The notes beneath the pieces were generated by a model that had not been told where the DNA came from, did no database searches, and worked only from the letters and a program-made list of their open reading frames with translations. This document shows, piece after piece, positions 20,234-28,279 of a stretch of 47,708 nt of DNA. Source of the stretch: Desulfobacterales bacterium (GTDB lineage: Bacteria; Desulfobacterota; Desulfobacteria; Desulfobacterales; JANQIE01); assembly GCA_028282295.1 (NCBI GenBank), contig JANQIE010000268.1, positions 1 through 47,708 of the forward strand. The letters are read 5' to 3'. How positions within the stretch are numbered: the first letter of the stretch is position 1; every line of letters starts with the position of its first letter. Both the position numbers and the translations under genes were made by a program.

Positions 20234-20348
20234 GTTTTAGCTCCTTCAATTCAGTCCGTCCGGCCAAGCGCTAAGACTTTCCGGTGCTGTCGGCAACAAT
20301 TCTAACAAAACGGCAGACCGGGAAAGCTCCTTTTTTCATCTAACGCCG

Positions 20349-20546
20349 TTAGCCGTTGGGCAACAGCAACTTCACTTCTTTCATGTCGGATTTGCGAATG
20401 ATTTGACCAACCCGTAACCCGCGTTTACGCTTGGTTGTTTTTTTTGTCAGGATATGACTGTGGTTCGCCTTGGAAAACTTGTATTTTCCTCTTCCGGTTT
20501 TTTTGAAACGCTTGGCTGCGGCACGGTTTGTTTTTATTTTCGGCAT
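20349..20546 (-). CDS. rpmI: 50S ribosomal protein L35
   Basis: 65 residues, standard length, highly basic, with the family pattern [20 protein letters not shown] at the N-terminus and [15 protein letters not shown] in the middle. AAGGAGAATGAAGC upstream of the ATG gives a good ribosome-binding site. Between infC and rplT. Confidence 0.98.
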   Translation of the reverse strand: MPKIKTNRAAAKRFKKTGRGKYKFSKANHSHILTKKTTKRKRGLRVGQIIRKSDMKEVKLLLPNG

Positions 20547-20679
20547 AGCTTCATTCTCCTTATCAAAAAATAAATGACGGTATCACAGGAAAATCACCAT
20601 TTCAATAAAAAAAATATGCGCCATTTCGACAGGCATTTCTAACCCAATTCAAACCATAACAGCTTGATATTTATCATAA

Positions 20680-20711
20680 AAATAGAAGGCGCGGACTAGT
20701 TCAGCCGCGCC
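20680..20711 (-). terminator. Terminator or attenuator hairpin between infC and rpmI
   Basis: On the minus strand GGCGCGG (20705-20711) and CCGCGCC (20688-20694) form a 7-bp GC stem with a 10-base loop, followed by TTCTATTTTTATG. Because it lies inside the infC-rpmI-rplT operon it may be a partial terminator or attenuator rather than an operon end. Confidence 0.6.
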
Positions 20712-20810
20712 GTTCAGTTTGAATACGGTTTTATATCCTTATAAATTCGGTCGTCGTCAGCCGGGGCGTGGGTGGTGTCGCCGGAGACGGAAGCTCATGC
20801 CGTGGCAGTT

Positions 20811-21347
20811 TTATTTGGGCGCCAAGATCATTACCATGGTGCGGCCTTCAAACTTGGGATGCTGCTCCACAACGGCCAATTCATCAACTTCCGCCAACAC
20901 TCGCTGCAACAATTGCCGGCCACGGTCCGCCAGTGTAATTTCCCTTCCCCGAAACATTACGGTGACTTTGACTTTGTCTTTCCTACCGAGAAATTTTTTT
21001 ATGTGGCCGATTTTGGTCTGCAGATCGTGGTCGCCTGTTTTGGGCCGAACCTTGATTTCCTTCACCTGGAAAGTGGTCTGCTTTTTCTTGGCTTCGTGCT
21101 GTTTCTTGGTCTGTTCGTATTTGTAGCGGCCATAGTCCATAATTTTGCAAACCGGCGGGTTTGCATTGGGTGAAACCTCTACCAGATCAAGACCGAATTC
21201 GGCGGCTTTTTCAAGCGCTTCCTGGGTTGGAATGATACCTACCTGATTGCCGTCGGGATCAATGACCCTGACTTCGCGGGCACGAATTCTCCGATTAATG
21301 TTCGTACGATTTTTGCCGTATCTCGGTGGTCGCTTGGGATGTACTAT
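20811..21347 (-). CDS. infC: Translation initiation factor IF-3 with an apparent ATA start
   Basis: 178 residues. IF-3 dissociates 70S ribosomes and checks start-codon fidelity. The N-terminal domain (INRRIRAREVRVI, then LVEVSPNANPPVCKIMDYG) and C-terminal domain (QVKEIKVRPKTGDHDLQ, LAVVEQHPKFEGR) are intact. The first in-frame ATG, at 21140, would delete the whole N-terminal domain. An ideal AGGAGG (minus strand, 21355-21360) lies 7 bases before an in-frame ATA at 21345-21347, with no ATG, GTG or TTG nearby. IF-3 genes commonly use rare starts (ATT, ATA, ATC), which lets IF-3 repress its own translation. Confidence 0.93.
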   Translation of the reverse strand: MVHPKRPPRYGKNRTNINRRIRAREVRVIDPDGNQVGIIPTQEALEKAAEFGLDLVEVSPNANPPVCKIMDYGRYKYEQTKKQHEAKKKQTTFQVKEIKVRPKTGDHDLQTKIGHIKKFLGRKDKVKVTVMFRGREITLADRGRQLLQRVLAEVDELAVVEQHPKFEGRTMVMILAPK

Positions 21348-21360
21348 GCTTCTTCCTCCT

Positions 21361-21729
21361 GATTAAGTGTTAATAAGCACCTTGTGCCCTGTTCGTCTTT
21401 TAGGTCGAGTTGGGCGTAAACGCAAATTGGAGCGGCATTCGGTCGGTACACCTGTCCGTCATGCCGCTTTGTACGGGCCGTGAACGGGCACACCAACTAA
21501 AAAAGATCAAAATTTTTGCCGCGCGATATTCGCCTATTTTAATATATTTAACGGATTCTTCAACAGGAAAAGCCTATTTCGAATCGGAACATGGCTGGTT
21601 ATCGTGTCCTTATTGATTGGCCTGGGTTTTAAGTGCCATATAAAACAACTTGATGAAATGCAAGAAAAAAAACAATTCGCGCCAAAATGCCGGTAATTGT
21701 TGCAGTCGCATTAACAACTCGAAACCGGT
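21361..21729. other. Intergenic gap, no gene seen
   Basis: About 370 bases between the infC ribosome-binding site and the deaminase. No credible open frame, RNA gene or terminator was recognised; it presumably holds the infC promoter. Confidence 0.4.
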
Positions 21730-22281
21730 CTATTGGTTCAGTGTGTAACGCGCCAGCAAACTATTTTGCCAGTAAATATTTTCCGGTTGATTAAAGAACT
21801 GTTGAAATAACGCAAGGCTTTCGGCCCGCAGGATACTTTTGACCACGCGCGGCTTGCGTGCCCGGTACAGCGGGTTGAGCGCTGTGCAATCGCAATTCGT
21901 TCCGCCGCCCATCACATCTTCATAGGCGTAAACGACTTGACCGATCCCACTTAGCATGATGGCGCTGAAACACATCAGGCATGGTTCCATGGTGCAGTAA
22001 AGGGTCGCCTGGCTGGCGTCAACCGGCGTTTCCAAGGATGCGAAGTTGCGCAGAGCCACCATCTCGGCATGATCGAGTTCGTTGGGCCGAGTGCCGGTAC
22101 TTCCCCGGCGCGCACCGGCGGCGACAATCCGCTTATCGTACACAACGACGCAGCCAACCGGGAATTCACCCACTGCCAACGCCTTGCTGGCATGGTCCAG
22201 AGCAGTAGACATATATTGTTTGTGCTGTTTCATGGGGCAATGGATATCGTAAGTCTTTTTGGTACGAATCAATATCGACAC
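21730..22281 (-). CDS. Nucleoside/tRNA-type deaminase (cytidine deaminase-like zinc fold)
   Basis: 183 residues as drawn; the ATG at residue 17 (22233) would give 167, closer to the family norm, and neither start has a clear ribosome-binding site. The zinc and proton-shuttle motif is HAE (71-73, within ELDHAEMVAL) and the second zinc motif is PCLMC (100-104, PCxxC). These are the signatures of the TadA/CMP-dCMP deaminase superfamily. The region after PCxxC (YAYEDVMGGGTNCDC) differs from classical TadA, so the substrate may be a free nucleoside or base. It stands alone on the minus strand. Confidence 0.85.
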   Translation of the reverse strand: MSILIRTKKTYDIHCPMKQHKQYMSTALDHASKALAVGEFPVGCVVVYDKRIVAAGARRGSTGTRPNELDHAEMVALRNFASLETPVDASQATLYCTMEPCLMCFSAIMLSGIGQVVYAYEDVMGGGTNCDCTALNPLYRARKPRVVKSILRAESLALFQQFFNQPENIYWQNSLLARYTLNQ

Positions 22282-22473
22282 TGGCTAAAAAAGAAATGCG
22301 TAACACGCTTTATCCGCAGGAACAAGCACGGATATGCGGCCCGCATCATATGAAATTGTTTGTCACGGCCGGTGGTTTATTCCCAACCATTTGAAATGAA
22401 GCGCCTTATTGATAATGCCGGGGGGCTTTGCGGTATTCGGTGTGTGAAGTGGGCCGTGGATAGCCGACAGGCA

Positions 22474-23025
22474 CTACAGTTTGCAAATGTCATCGTCGCA
22501 CGGACAACTGCCATCAACTTCATAACAGTACAAAATTCGGGATTCGAGCCGGGCTCGCCGGGTATCGACCGGCTGAAATCCGGTGGCCGCCATGATTTGA
22601 ATGAGCTGTTGTCTGCCTGGAAGGGCATTAATACCGTGGGCTATTTTGATGCCGGTGGGTCCCTCTAATATATCCGCGTCACAGCCGTTGGTGACGGCAA
22701 TGACCGGAATCTGGTAAGGGGTTACCAATCGCCCGGCCGCCAATGCCGACCGGTGACGGGTGACGATCGACCCGGGACCGTACTTGATCAGCATGCCGAT
22801 GCGGTGGTTCAACTGAACCAGAAAATCGATTTTGATGCGCGCGCGGTTTTGGTCGGCGGCGACAACCAGCGGTTGACGCGGCAGTATCTCTGTACGGTGG
22901 TACCCCTTTTTTTCCAGAAGCAATTGGGCAATTTTTTGGCGCAATCTTTCGTCGTGTGTATCGGTAATTGTTTCTCCGGTAACAACATCGACCAAGCGGC
23001 CTAATATTAGATGATGTCCTGCCAT
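22474..23025 (-). CDS. HsdR N-terminal-domain-like protein (PD-(D/E)XK type)
   Basis: 183 residues from the ATG at 23025, which has a GAGG just upstream; a GTG at 23055 would add ten residues. The central ARIKIDFLVQL stretch resembles the D-x-x-K nuclease core of the HSDR_N_2 domain, and the protein ends with a cysteine motif CPCDDDIC. Stand-alone proteins with this architecture (MAGHHLILGRLVD start, CPCD end) recur in sulfate reducers. There are no methylase or specificity subunits around it, so it is not part of a type I restriction system. Function unknown. Confidence 0.75.
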   Translation of the reverse strand: MAGHHLILGRLVDVVTGETITDTHDERLRQKIAQLLLEKKGYHRTEILPRQPLVVAADQNRARIKIDFLVQLNHRIGMLIKYGPGSIVTRHRSALAAGRLVTPYQIPVIAVTNGCDADILEGPTGIKIAHGINALPGRQQLIQIMAATGFQPVDTRRARLESRILYCYEVDGSCPCDDDICKL

Positions 23026-23182
23026 AACGCCTCGCGGCACGCCGGATCCCGGCACTTTGGTTCGGTTCTTTACAATCGCACCCGTCTGTGCGATGTTTCT
23101 GAGGTTACATTATATATATTATAAGACGTTGCCGTCCGTCGCCAATTAAATGCCCACACACGGCACGTCACGGTAACTAAAA

Positions 23183-24238
23183 ATGACCATTCGTGAAGAA
23201 TTTGAAAAACGTGAAAAAAGTTTCATGTCCCCCTTCGGGTGCCTGAGTGCCGAATCCTTAGGGCGCCGAAAGCCCGAAGCGCCGTGTCCCATCCGCACCG
23301 CGTTTCAAGTCGATCGCGATCGCATTGTCTACTCGAACGCTTTCAGGCGGCTCAAGTATAAAACGCAGGTGTTTCTGTCTCCCCTGGGGGATCACTACCG
23401 CACACGCCTGACCCACACCCTGGAAGTGGCTGAAATAGCCCGTAACATCGCCAGGGCCATGCGCCTGAACGAAGACTTGGCCGAAGCGATCGCCCTGGGT
23501 CACGACCTGGGCCATACGCCCTTTGGGCACGGCGGCGAAACGACCTTAAAGGAAATCTATTCGGAAACGTATACCCACAACCAGCAAAGCTACCGTGTTG
23601 TTGATCAGCTTGAAAACAACGGGCGCGGGTTGAATCTGACCGTCGAAGTCCGCGACGGTATTCTGAAGCATTCCAAGGGGCATGGCAAGATCATTCCCGA
23701 TCATCCGGACGAAATGGCGCGCACTGTGGAAGGCCAGATTGTCCGGGTGGCCGATATCATCGCATATTTGAATCATGACCTGGATGATGCCATTCGCAGC
23801 GGGGTTATCCATGCTGAGCAGTTGCCGGCCGAATGCCCGCAAAAAATCGGCCGTACCCATTCCGAACGAGCCGCCGCCATGATCAGCGATCTGATTTATG
23901 CCAGCGAACAGCAGGGTGGCCGGCTGGTGCTCAAAATGAGTGCTGAAATGAGTGCCGCGATGCAATCGTTGCGGCAGTTCCTCTACGAAAAAGTGTACCG
24001 TTCCCCCAAAGTGCATCGTGAGTTTATCAAAGCCAAGAAGATTCTTTCGGAATTGTATCATTACCTTTTAGATAACGAAGATACACTGTGCCGGGAATTC
24101 GAGCGAATGGAAATGGGGTCTTGTCACTCCAACGGGCAGTCCAAGGAAAGGCTCGTTTGCGATTTGCTGGCCAGCATGACCGATCGCTACGCATTGGATC
24201 TTTATGAAAAACTTTTTTTTCCATCGCCGTTGGTTTAG
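23183..24238 (+). CDS. Deoxyguanosinetriphosphate triphosphohydrolase-like protein (HD domain)
   Basis: 351 residues. HD-domain dNTPases cleave dNTPs to nucleoside and tripolyphosphate. Metal residues are visible as H78 in TRLTHTLEV, the HD pair at 107-108 in IALGHDLGHTPFGHGGE, and a later Asp in VADIIAYLNHDLDDAI. The length fits the short (type 2, SPO11-like) dGTPase class rather than the 500-residue E. coli Dgt. Start at ATG 23183; the upstream GGTAACTAAAA is a weak ribosome-binding site. A YkgJ-type gene follows 16 bases later, suggesting co-transcription. Confidence 0.93.
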   Translation: MTIREEFEKREKSFMSPFGCLSAESLGRRKPEAPCPIRTAFQVDRDRIVYSNAFRRLKYKTQVFLSPLGDHYRTRLTHTLEVAEIARNIARAMRLNEDLAEAIALGHDLGHTPFGHGGETTLKEIYSETYTHNQQSYRVVDQLENNGRGLNLTVEVRDGILKHSKGHGKIIPDHPDEMARTVEGQIVRVADIIAYLNHDLDDAIRSGVIHAEQLPAECPQKIGRTHSERAAAMISDLIYASEQQGGRLVLKMSAEMSAAMQSLRQFLYEKVYRSPKVHREFIKAKKILSELYHYLLDNEDTLCREFERMEMGSCHSNGQSKERLVCDLLASMTDRYALDLYEKLFFPSPLV

Positions 24239-24254
24239 AGGGGCGAGTTAATCC

Positions 24255-24857
24255 ATGCAGAATTTTTTGGCAAACGCGTCGATCCTGAAAGAGCACGGTG
24301 TCGAAGCCCACCTGAAAAAACTTGAAGCGCTTTTCGACACCATGGATGCCCACTATACCGAGGTGGCTGCGGCCTATGGCTTTGAATGTGACGGCTGCAC
24401 GGAAAACTGCTGCCTGACGCGCTTTCACCACCACACCGTGGCGGAGTATCTTTTTCTGAAACAAGGCTTTCTTCGCCTGCCGGAAGAACAACGAGCCCAC
24501 ATCCAAACACAAGCGCGGGCAGTCCTGCGAGAGACTTACCATCTCATCAAGCGCAACGAATCAGTTCGGTTGATGTGCCCACTGAACAACCGGGGACGCT
24601 GCCTGATCTATGCCCATCGACCGATGATTTGCCGTCTACACGGCATCGCCTTTGAAATGCGCAGACCGGGTGGGGCGACGCGGTTCGGACCGGGGTGTAA
24701 GCAGTTCGGCCAGGTGACCAAGGGGCAAAACTACATTCGCTTCGACCGAACCCCCTATTATGCCCGGATGGCTGCGTTGGAAAAAGACTTGCGCACGCAA
24801 ATCGCCGCGGCCCGCAAAATCAAAATGACCATAGCTGAAATGATTGTTACCTTTTAG
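24255..24857 (+). CDS. YkgJ-family cysteine cluster protein (first copy)
   Basis: 200 residues. The conserved cysteine cluster is FECDGCTENCC near residue 48, followed by CPLNNRGRCLIYAHRPMICRLHG and a later GPGCKQFG. This CxxCxxxCC plus downstream Cys layout defines the YkgJ zinc- or iron-sulfur-binding family (sometimes called Fe-S oxidoreductase-like), whose role is not established. It begins 16 bases after the dGTPase gene. Its TAG stop runs directly into a 36-bp dispersed repeat. Confidence 0.88.
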   Translation: MQNFLANASILKEHGVEAHLKKLEALFDTMDAHYTEVAAAYGFECDGCTENCCLTRFHHHTVAEYLFLKQGFLRLPEEQRAHIQTQARAVLRETYHLIKRNESVRLMCPLNNRGRCLIYAHRPMICRLHGIAFEMRRPGGATRFGPGCKQFGQVTKGQNYIRFDRTPYYARMAALEKDLRTQIAAARKIKMTIAEMIVTF

Positions 24858-24892
24858 GGCTCGCGCAAAAATAATTTCACATTTTAGGCGCC
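24857..24892. repeat. Dispersed 36-bp repeat, copy 1
   Basis: GGGCTCGCGCAAAAATAATT... ending TTAGGCGCC. It matches 36672-36707 at 35 of 36 positions and partly 4627-4652. Confidence 0.7.
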
Positions 24893-24917
24893 TGGATTTG
24901 GGTTAAGATTGGACGCA

Positions 24918-25706
24918 ATGAGATCGATCAAAGGAAACGAAATAAAAAATTTGCCGGGGCGGCAACTATCGGAGGACAGCCGATTCAACTTCCGCTGTCA
25001 TGCGGCTTTAAAATGTTTCAATCAGTGTTGCCGCAACCTCAATCTGTTTTTGTATCCCTACGATGTGGTGCGGTTAAAAAACTATCTCAACATCGATTCG
25101 GATGCGTTTATCTCTCAATACGTGGATGTCGTTCTCAGGCCCGGCGCGCACTTTCCCGATGTTTTGCTGCGCATGGCAGAAGATACCGAAAAGCGTTGTC
25201 CATTTTTGACGGACAAAGGGTGCTCGGTTTACCCTGAGCGGCCGGATACCTGCCGGCGCTTTCCGGTTGAACAGGGGCTTATATATGATGACCAGGGACA
25301 ACCGGGGGGTGCCGTTCATTTTTTTAAACCGCCGGATTTTTGCCTGGGACAGAAAGAAGATACCGAATGGACAATTGCGGCCTGGACGCAGGACCAGGAG
25401 GCGGCCACCTATAACCGAATGACCGAGCGATGGGCCGCGTTACGCCGACTTTTTCTATCCAACCCCTGGCAAGGGGAGGGGCCTGACGGTGCCCGCGCCA
25501 AAATGGCGTTTATGGCGACTTATAACATTGACCGCTTCAGGCAGTTCCTTTTTAACAGCAGTTTTTTAAAACGTTATAAAATCAAACCCGACCTGAAAAA
25601 AAAGCTCAAGCACAACGACACTGCACTGCTCCGGTTTGGCTTTGATTGGGTCAAGTTGTATTTGTGGGGTATCAAAACCAAATCGATTCGCGCGCCCCTG
25701 AAGTAG
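24918..25706 (+). CDS. YkgJ-family cysteine cluster protein (second copy)
   Basis: 262 residues from ATG 24918 (a TTG at 24909 is an alternative). Cysteine layout: FRCHAALKCFNQCC near residue 27, then CPFLTDKGCSVYPERPDTCRRFP, then a later Cys in PDFCLGQ. It shares overall order with the minus-strand paralogue at 26577-27302, including the segments YDVVRLK / YDILRLK, the motif CP...C..Y..RP..CR..P, YNRM, and the C-terminal LLRFGFDWVK / LLKLGFWWVK. The two copies face each other across an SDR gene. Ligand (zinc or Fe-S) not determinable. Confidence 0.85.
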   Translation: MRSIKGNEIKNLPGRQLSEDSRFNFRCHAALKCFNQCCRNLNLFLYPYDVVRLKNYLNIDSDAFISQYVDVVLRPGAHFPDVLLRMAEDTEKRCPFLTDKGCSVYPERPDTCRRFPVEQGLIYDDQGQPGGAVHFFKPPDFCLGQKEDTEWTIAAWTQDQEAATYNRMTERWAALRRLFLSNPWQGEGPDGARAKMAFMATYNIDRFRQFLFNSSFLKRYKIKPDLKKKLKHNDTALLRFGFDWVKLYLWGIKTKSIRAPLK

Positions 25707-25716
25707 AACCGCCGGC

Positions 25717-26532
25717 CTATACAACCCCTTTGGGCATCGGCGCAATATCTTCCCCGCCAAGTACATAGCCACCATCCAGCCTGATTGTACTGCCGGTCAT
25801 GAACGGGGCGTCCTTGAGGACAAACAAAACGGTTTTAACCACATCGGCGGGCCGGCCAGTGCGCTTTAGCAGGGTATGGTCGATCAACGCCTTCTGCTGG
25901 TCCGGGGTCAACAAGCCCCAGCCGCGGGTTTGGGCGCCATGGCGGGTCTCGAACAAGCCGAGCATGATTTCATTGACCCGTATTTCGGGCGCACCCAGGC
26001 GGGCCCAGGTTTCGGTCAGTTGACCAATGCCCCGGTTGGCAGCTGCATAGCCGTCATTGAATACCAGGCTGGCCGGACCGGTACGGCCCACCACGCCCGC
26101 GATGGACGACAGATTGATCACCGCGCCTTCGCCCGACGCCTTCAGGTGCGGCAGGGCGGCATTAAACACCCACCATTTGGCGCGCAAGGTCGTTGCCATC
26201 TCAAGATCCCATTGATCCTGGTTGTAGGCTCCGTGCACAACCGGCCAGCCCCCCCGTTCGATATTGTTGATCAAAATATCCAATCGCCCGAATGTGGCAA
26301 TGGTTTGTTCCAACAGTCCCTGGATCCGGCCGGTTTTCAGAAGATCGGTCCGGGTAATGAGATGGGGCGTGCCGATGGCGGCCATGTCCTTTTGCAAGGC
26401 CGGCAGACTATCTTCCCAATCCCAGTAGTTCAGCACCGTCCGGACGCCATGGCCGGCCAGCGACAGCGCAATGGCCTTGCCGAGACCCTTGACGGCACCC
26501 AAGACAAGAGCGACTTTATTTTGAAGGTTCAT
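25717..26532 (-). CDS. SDR-family oxidoreductase without the catalytic lysine
   Basis: 271 residues with a Rossmann fold of the short-chain dehydrogenase type. The glycine motif is degenerate (GAVKGLG, 12-18, instead of TGxxxGIG), NN is kept at 89-90, and Ser is present near 142-143. At the YxxxK site the protein reads YAAAN, so Tyr162 is kept but the Lys is Asn166. The C-terminus keeps the family's GxxxRLDGG element. The missing Lys and altered glycine motif suggest a non-catalytic or unusual member. It lies between two convergent YkgJ paralogues. Confidence 0.88.
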   Translation of the reverse strand: MNLQNKVALVLGAVKGLGKAIALSLAGHGVRTVLNYWDWEDSLPALQKDMAAIGTPHLITRTDLLKTGRIQGLLEQTIATFGRLDILINNIERGGWPVVHGAYNQDQWDLEMATTLRAKWWVFNAALPHLKASGEGAVINLSSIAGVVGRTGPASLVFNDGYAAANRGIGQLTETWARLGAPEIRVNEIMLGLFETRHGAQTRGWGLLTPDQQKALIDHTLLKRTGRPADVVKTVLFVLKDAPFMTGSTIRLDGGYVLGGEDIAPMPKGVV

Positions 26533-26576
26533 CGATTAATTCCACTATCTGCCGAGACGGAGAGGGTTGCCATGCA

Positions 26577-27302
26577 TCATTTGCCGAACAGTGATTTTTT
26601 GACCCACCAGAAACCTAATTTTAACAAACCGTCGTCGCTCTCCATCGCCGGTTCCCGAAGATTTGCCGGGAGCCGGTGGCCGTCGAGCAAATGCAGTTTA
26701 AAAACCTGTTCGCGAAACGTGTCCAGATCATAAAGGGCCGTATAAAAAAGCTGTTGCTTTTCAGGGGTGAGCGGGCCGGGTTTGAGCTGATTTTTCAGGC
26801 TGATGATTTCAAGCATGTAGTCGTTCATACGGTTGTAAGAATTTAACTTCTGGTGCTTGACCCAATCGTTCGCCGTCCGTGCGCAAGCTTGCTTAAAGCC
26901 TTGGCAGTGGGGCTCCTGAATCAGGACGTAATCTTCGGTTATGATTCCGGTGCCCCGATCCCGCCGCACAAGTCGGGCCAGGGGATACGTGCGGCATGAA
27001 GCGGGACGATCGATATATACCCGGCAGCCGTCCGCCGTAACAAACGGGCACGCCCTGTCACGATCGGCCCTTTGCCTCAAAGTGACCACCGGCAAACCGG
27101 ACTCAGGGCCGATGTGTTCGTAAGTGTGTTTTGACAAGAATGCCTGCGATGACATTTGCAGGTTTTGTTTTAACCGCAGAATATCGTATGGCATCAGGAA
27201 TTGGTTCAGATCATGGCAGCAGGCGTTGAAGCAGGGCACCTGTGCATGGCAATCAAAGCAGAACGGTTCATCCGGTTGTATCGGTCTATACGGTTCGGTC
27301 AC
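26577..27302 (-). CDS. YkgJ-family cysteine cluster protein (third copy)
   Basis: 241 residues from GTG 27302, preceded by GGAG about 10 bases upstream; a TTG at 27326 would add eight residues. Cysteines appear as CFDCHAQVPCFNACC, then CPFVTADGCRVYIDRPASCRTYP, then a later Cys in EPHCQGF. Clear paralogue of 24918-25706, with matching C-terminal helix and WWVKKSLF end. It lies 44 bases upstream of the SDR gene on the same strand, so the two are probably one transcription unit. Function unknown. Confidence 0.85.
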   Translation of the reverse strand: MTEPYRPIQPDEPFCFDCHAQVPCFNACCHDLNQFLMPYDILRLKQNLQMSSQAFLSKHTYEHIGPESGLPVVTLRQRADRDRACPFVTADGCRVYIDRPASCRTYPLARLVRRDRGTGIITEDYVLIQEPHCQGFKQACARTANDWVKHQKLNSYNRMNDYMLEIISLKNQLKPGPLTPEKQQLFYTALYDLDTFREQVFKLHLLDGHRLPANLREPAMESDDGLLKLGFWWVKKSLFGK

Positions 27303-27504
27303 GATCGTGTGTCTCCAGCCTTTCAATGTTTTTTTCTGAGGTATCAGTTTCAGGGATCATGTCAACCTGAAATACGTGTTTCTCAATATCCGGGTGAACA
27401 CTAGGCCAATCGCCCTCGTGGCGGGCATCAAGCGGAATCGGTTTTGCCGAAAAACCTTGACATGCCCCACACCGGATGCTAATAACCTGAATTTGATTTT
27501 TCAA
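27286..27504 (-). CDS. Possible small protein with a CxxC motif
   Basis: 72 residues from a TTG at 27504, with CGACQG near residue 12 and an acidic C-terminal half. Its stop overlaps the proposed GTG start of the YkgJ gene by 17 bases, which would allow translational coupling. No convincing ribosome-binding site precedes the TTG, so it may also be only non-coding leader. No family recognised. Confidence 0.3.
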   Translation of the reverse strand: MKNQIQVISIRCGACQGFSAKPIPLDARHEGDWPSVHPDIEKHVFQVDMIPETDTSEKNIERLETHDRDRTV

Positions 27505-27629
27505 GATGGTTATCTTACTGAATTTAAAAGGTTTATTAGCACGTTATCGGCAATTTTTCCAAAAAATCCGATCTGTTAAGATCAATGGAAATAGGAACGG
27601 TTAACGTTTTGGTATTGAAATAAAAGAAG

Positions 27630-27654
27630 GTCGGAAAGGTTGGGCCTTTTCGAC
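27630..27654 (+). promoter_or_regulatory. Hairpin in the aprB leader
   Basis: GTCGGAAAGG and CCTTTTCGAC form a 10-bp stem (one G-U pair) with a 5-base loop, about 110 bases upstream of aprB. No T-tract follows, so it is more likely an mRNA-stabilising or regulatory leader structure than a terminator. Confidence 0.45.
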
Positions 27655-27763
27655 GGTGAGGATGAAGGGAGGTGCAAACTTTTTAAACCCGCGCGCTGTG
27701 CGCAACTAAGCCATTTTAGGATGGAATCGAAAACTCTTAAATACTAATTAGGAGGTACAGTAG

Positions 27764-28201
27764 ATGCCAAGTTTTGTCATTCAAGAAAAGTGTGATGGTT
27801 GCAAGGGTGGCGATAAAACCGCTTGCATGTATATTTGCCCCAACGACCTGATGGTTCTGGACGCCAATGAAATGAAGGCCTACAACCAGGAGCCGGATCA
27901 GTGCTGGGAATGCTTTAGCTGTGTAAAAATCTGCCCGACCCAAGCGATTGAAGTTCGTGGCTACGCCGACTTCGTGCCGCTGGGAAGCTCCATCATGCCG
28001 ATGATGGGTACCGAGGATGTTATGTGGACCTGTAAGTTCCGTAACGGTACCATCAAACGCTTCAAGTTCCCCATTCGGACCACCCCCGAAGGCCAAGCCA
28101 ATGCCTATGCGGATCTGAAAGGCAAAGATCTCGAAAGCTACCTGCTTTCCACGGAAGAGGCTGACGGCTACGAAATTCCGAGACCGCAGGCCACTGTGTA
28201 A
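27764..28201 (+). CDS. aprB: Adenylylsulfate reductase beta subunit
   Basis: 145 residues. AprB carries two [4Fe-4S] clusters that deliver electrons to AprA for reduction of APS to sulfite and AMP in the cytoplasm. Cluster ligands are visible as C10, C13, C21, C25 and C47, C50, C53, C57, with the long CxxCx7Cx3C spacing typical of AprB. The C-terminal tail (from about 100) wraps AprA in known structures. AGGAGG lies 8 bases before the ATG. First gene of the apr pair, with aprA 78 bases downstream. Confidence 0.97.
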   Translation: MPSFVIQEKCDGCKGGDKTACMYICPNDLMVLDANEMKAYNQEPDQCWECFSCVKICPTQAIEVRGYADFVPLGSSIMPMMGTEDVMWTCKFRNGTIKRFKFPIRTTPEGQANAYADLKGKDLESYLLSTEEADGYEIPRPQATV

Positions 28202-28279
28202 TCTTTGTAGATTCGTAAGAAATGAAACAACTCCAAGAAATCATCCAATTGACTTATGAGCAATAAGGAGGATTAAGAT

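Noticed and set aside
22474-23025. Part of a type I restriction-modification system
   Set aside because: Only an HsdR-N-like domain is present; no helicase motor, methylase or specificity gene lies nearby.
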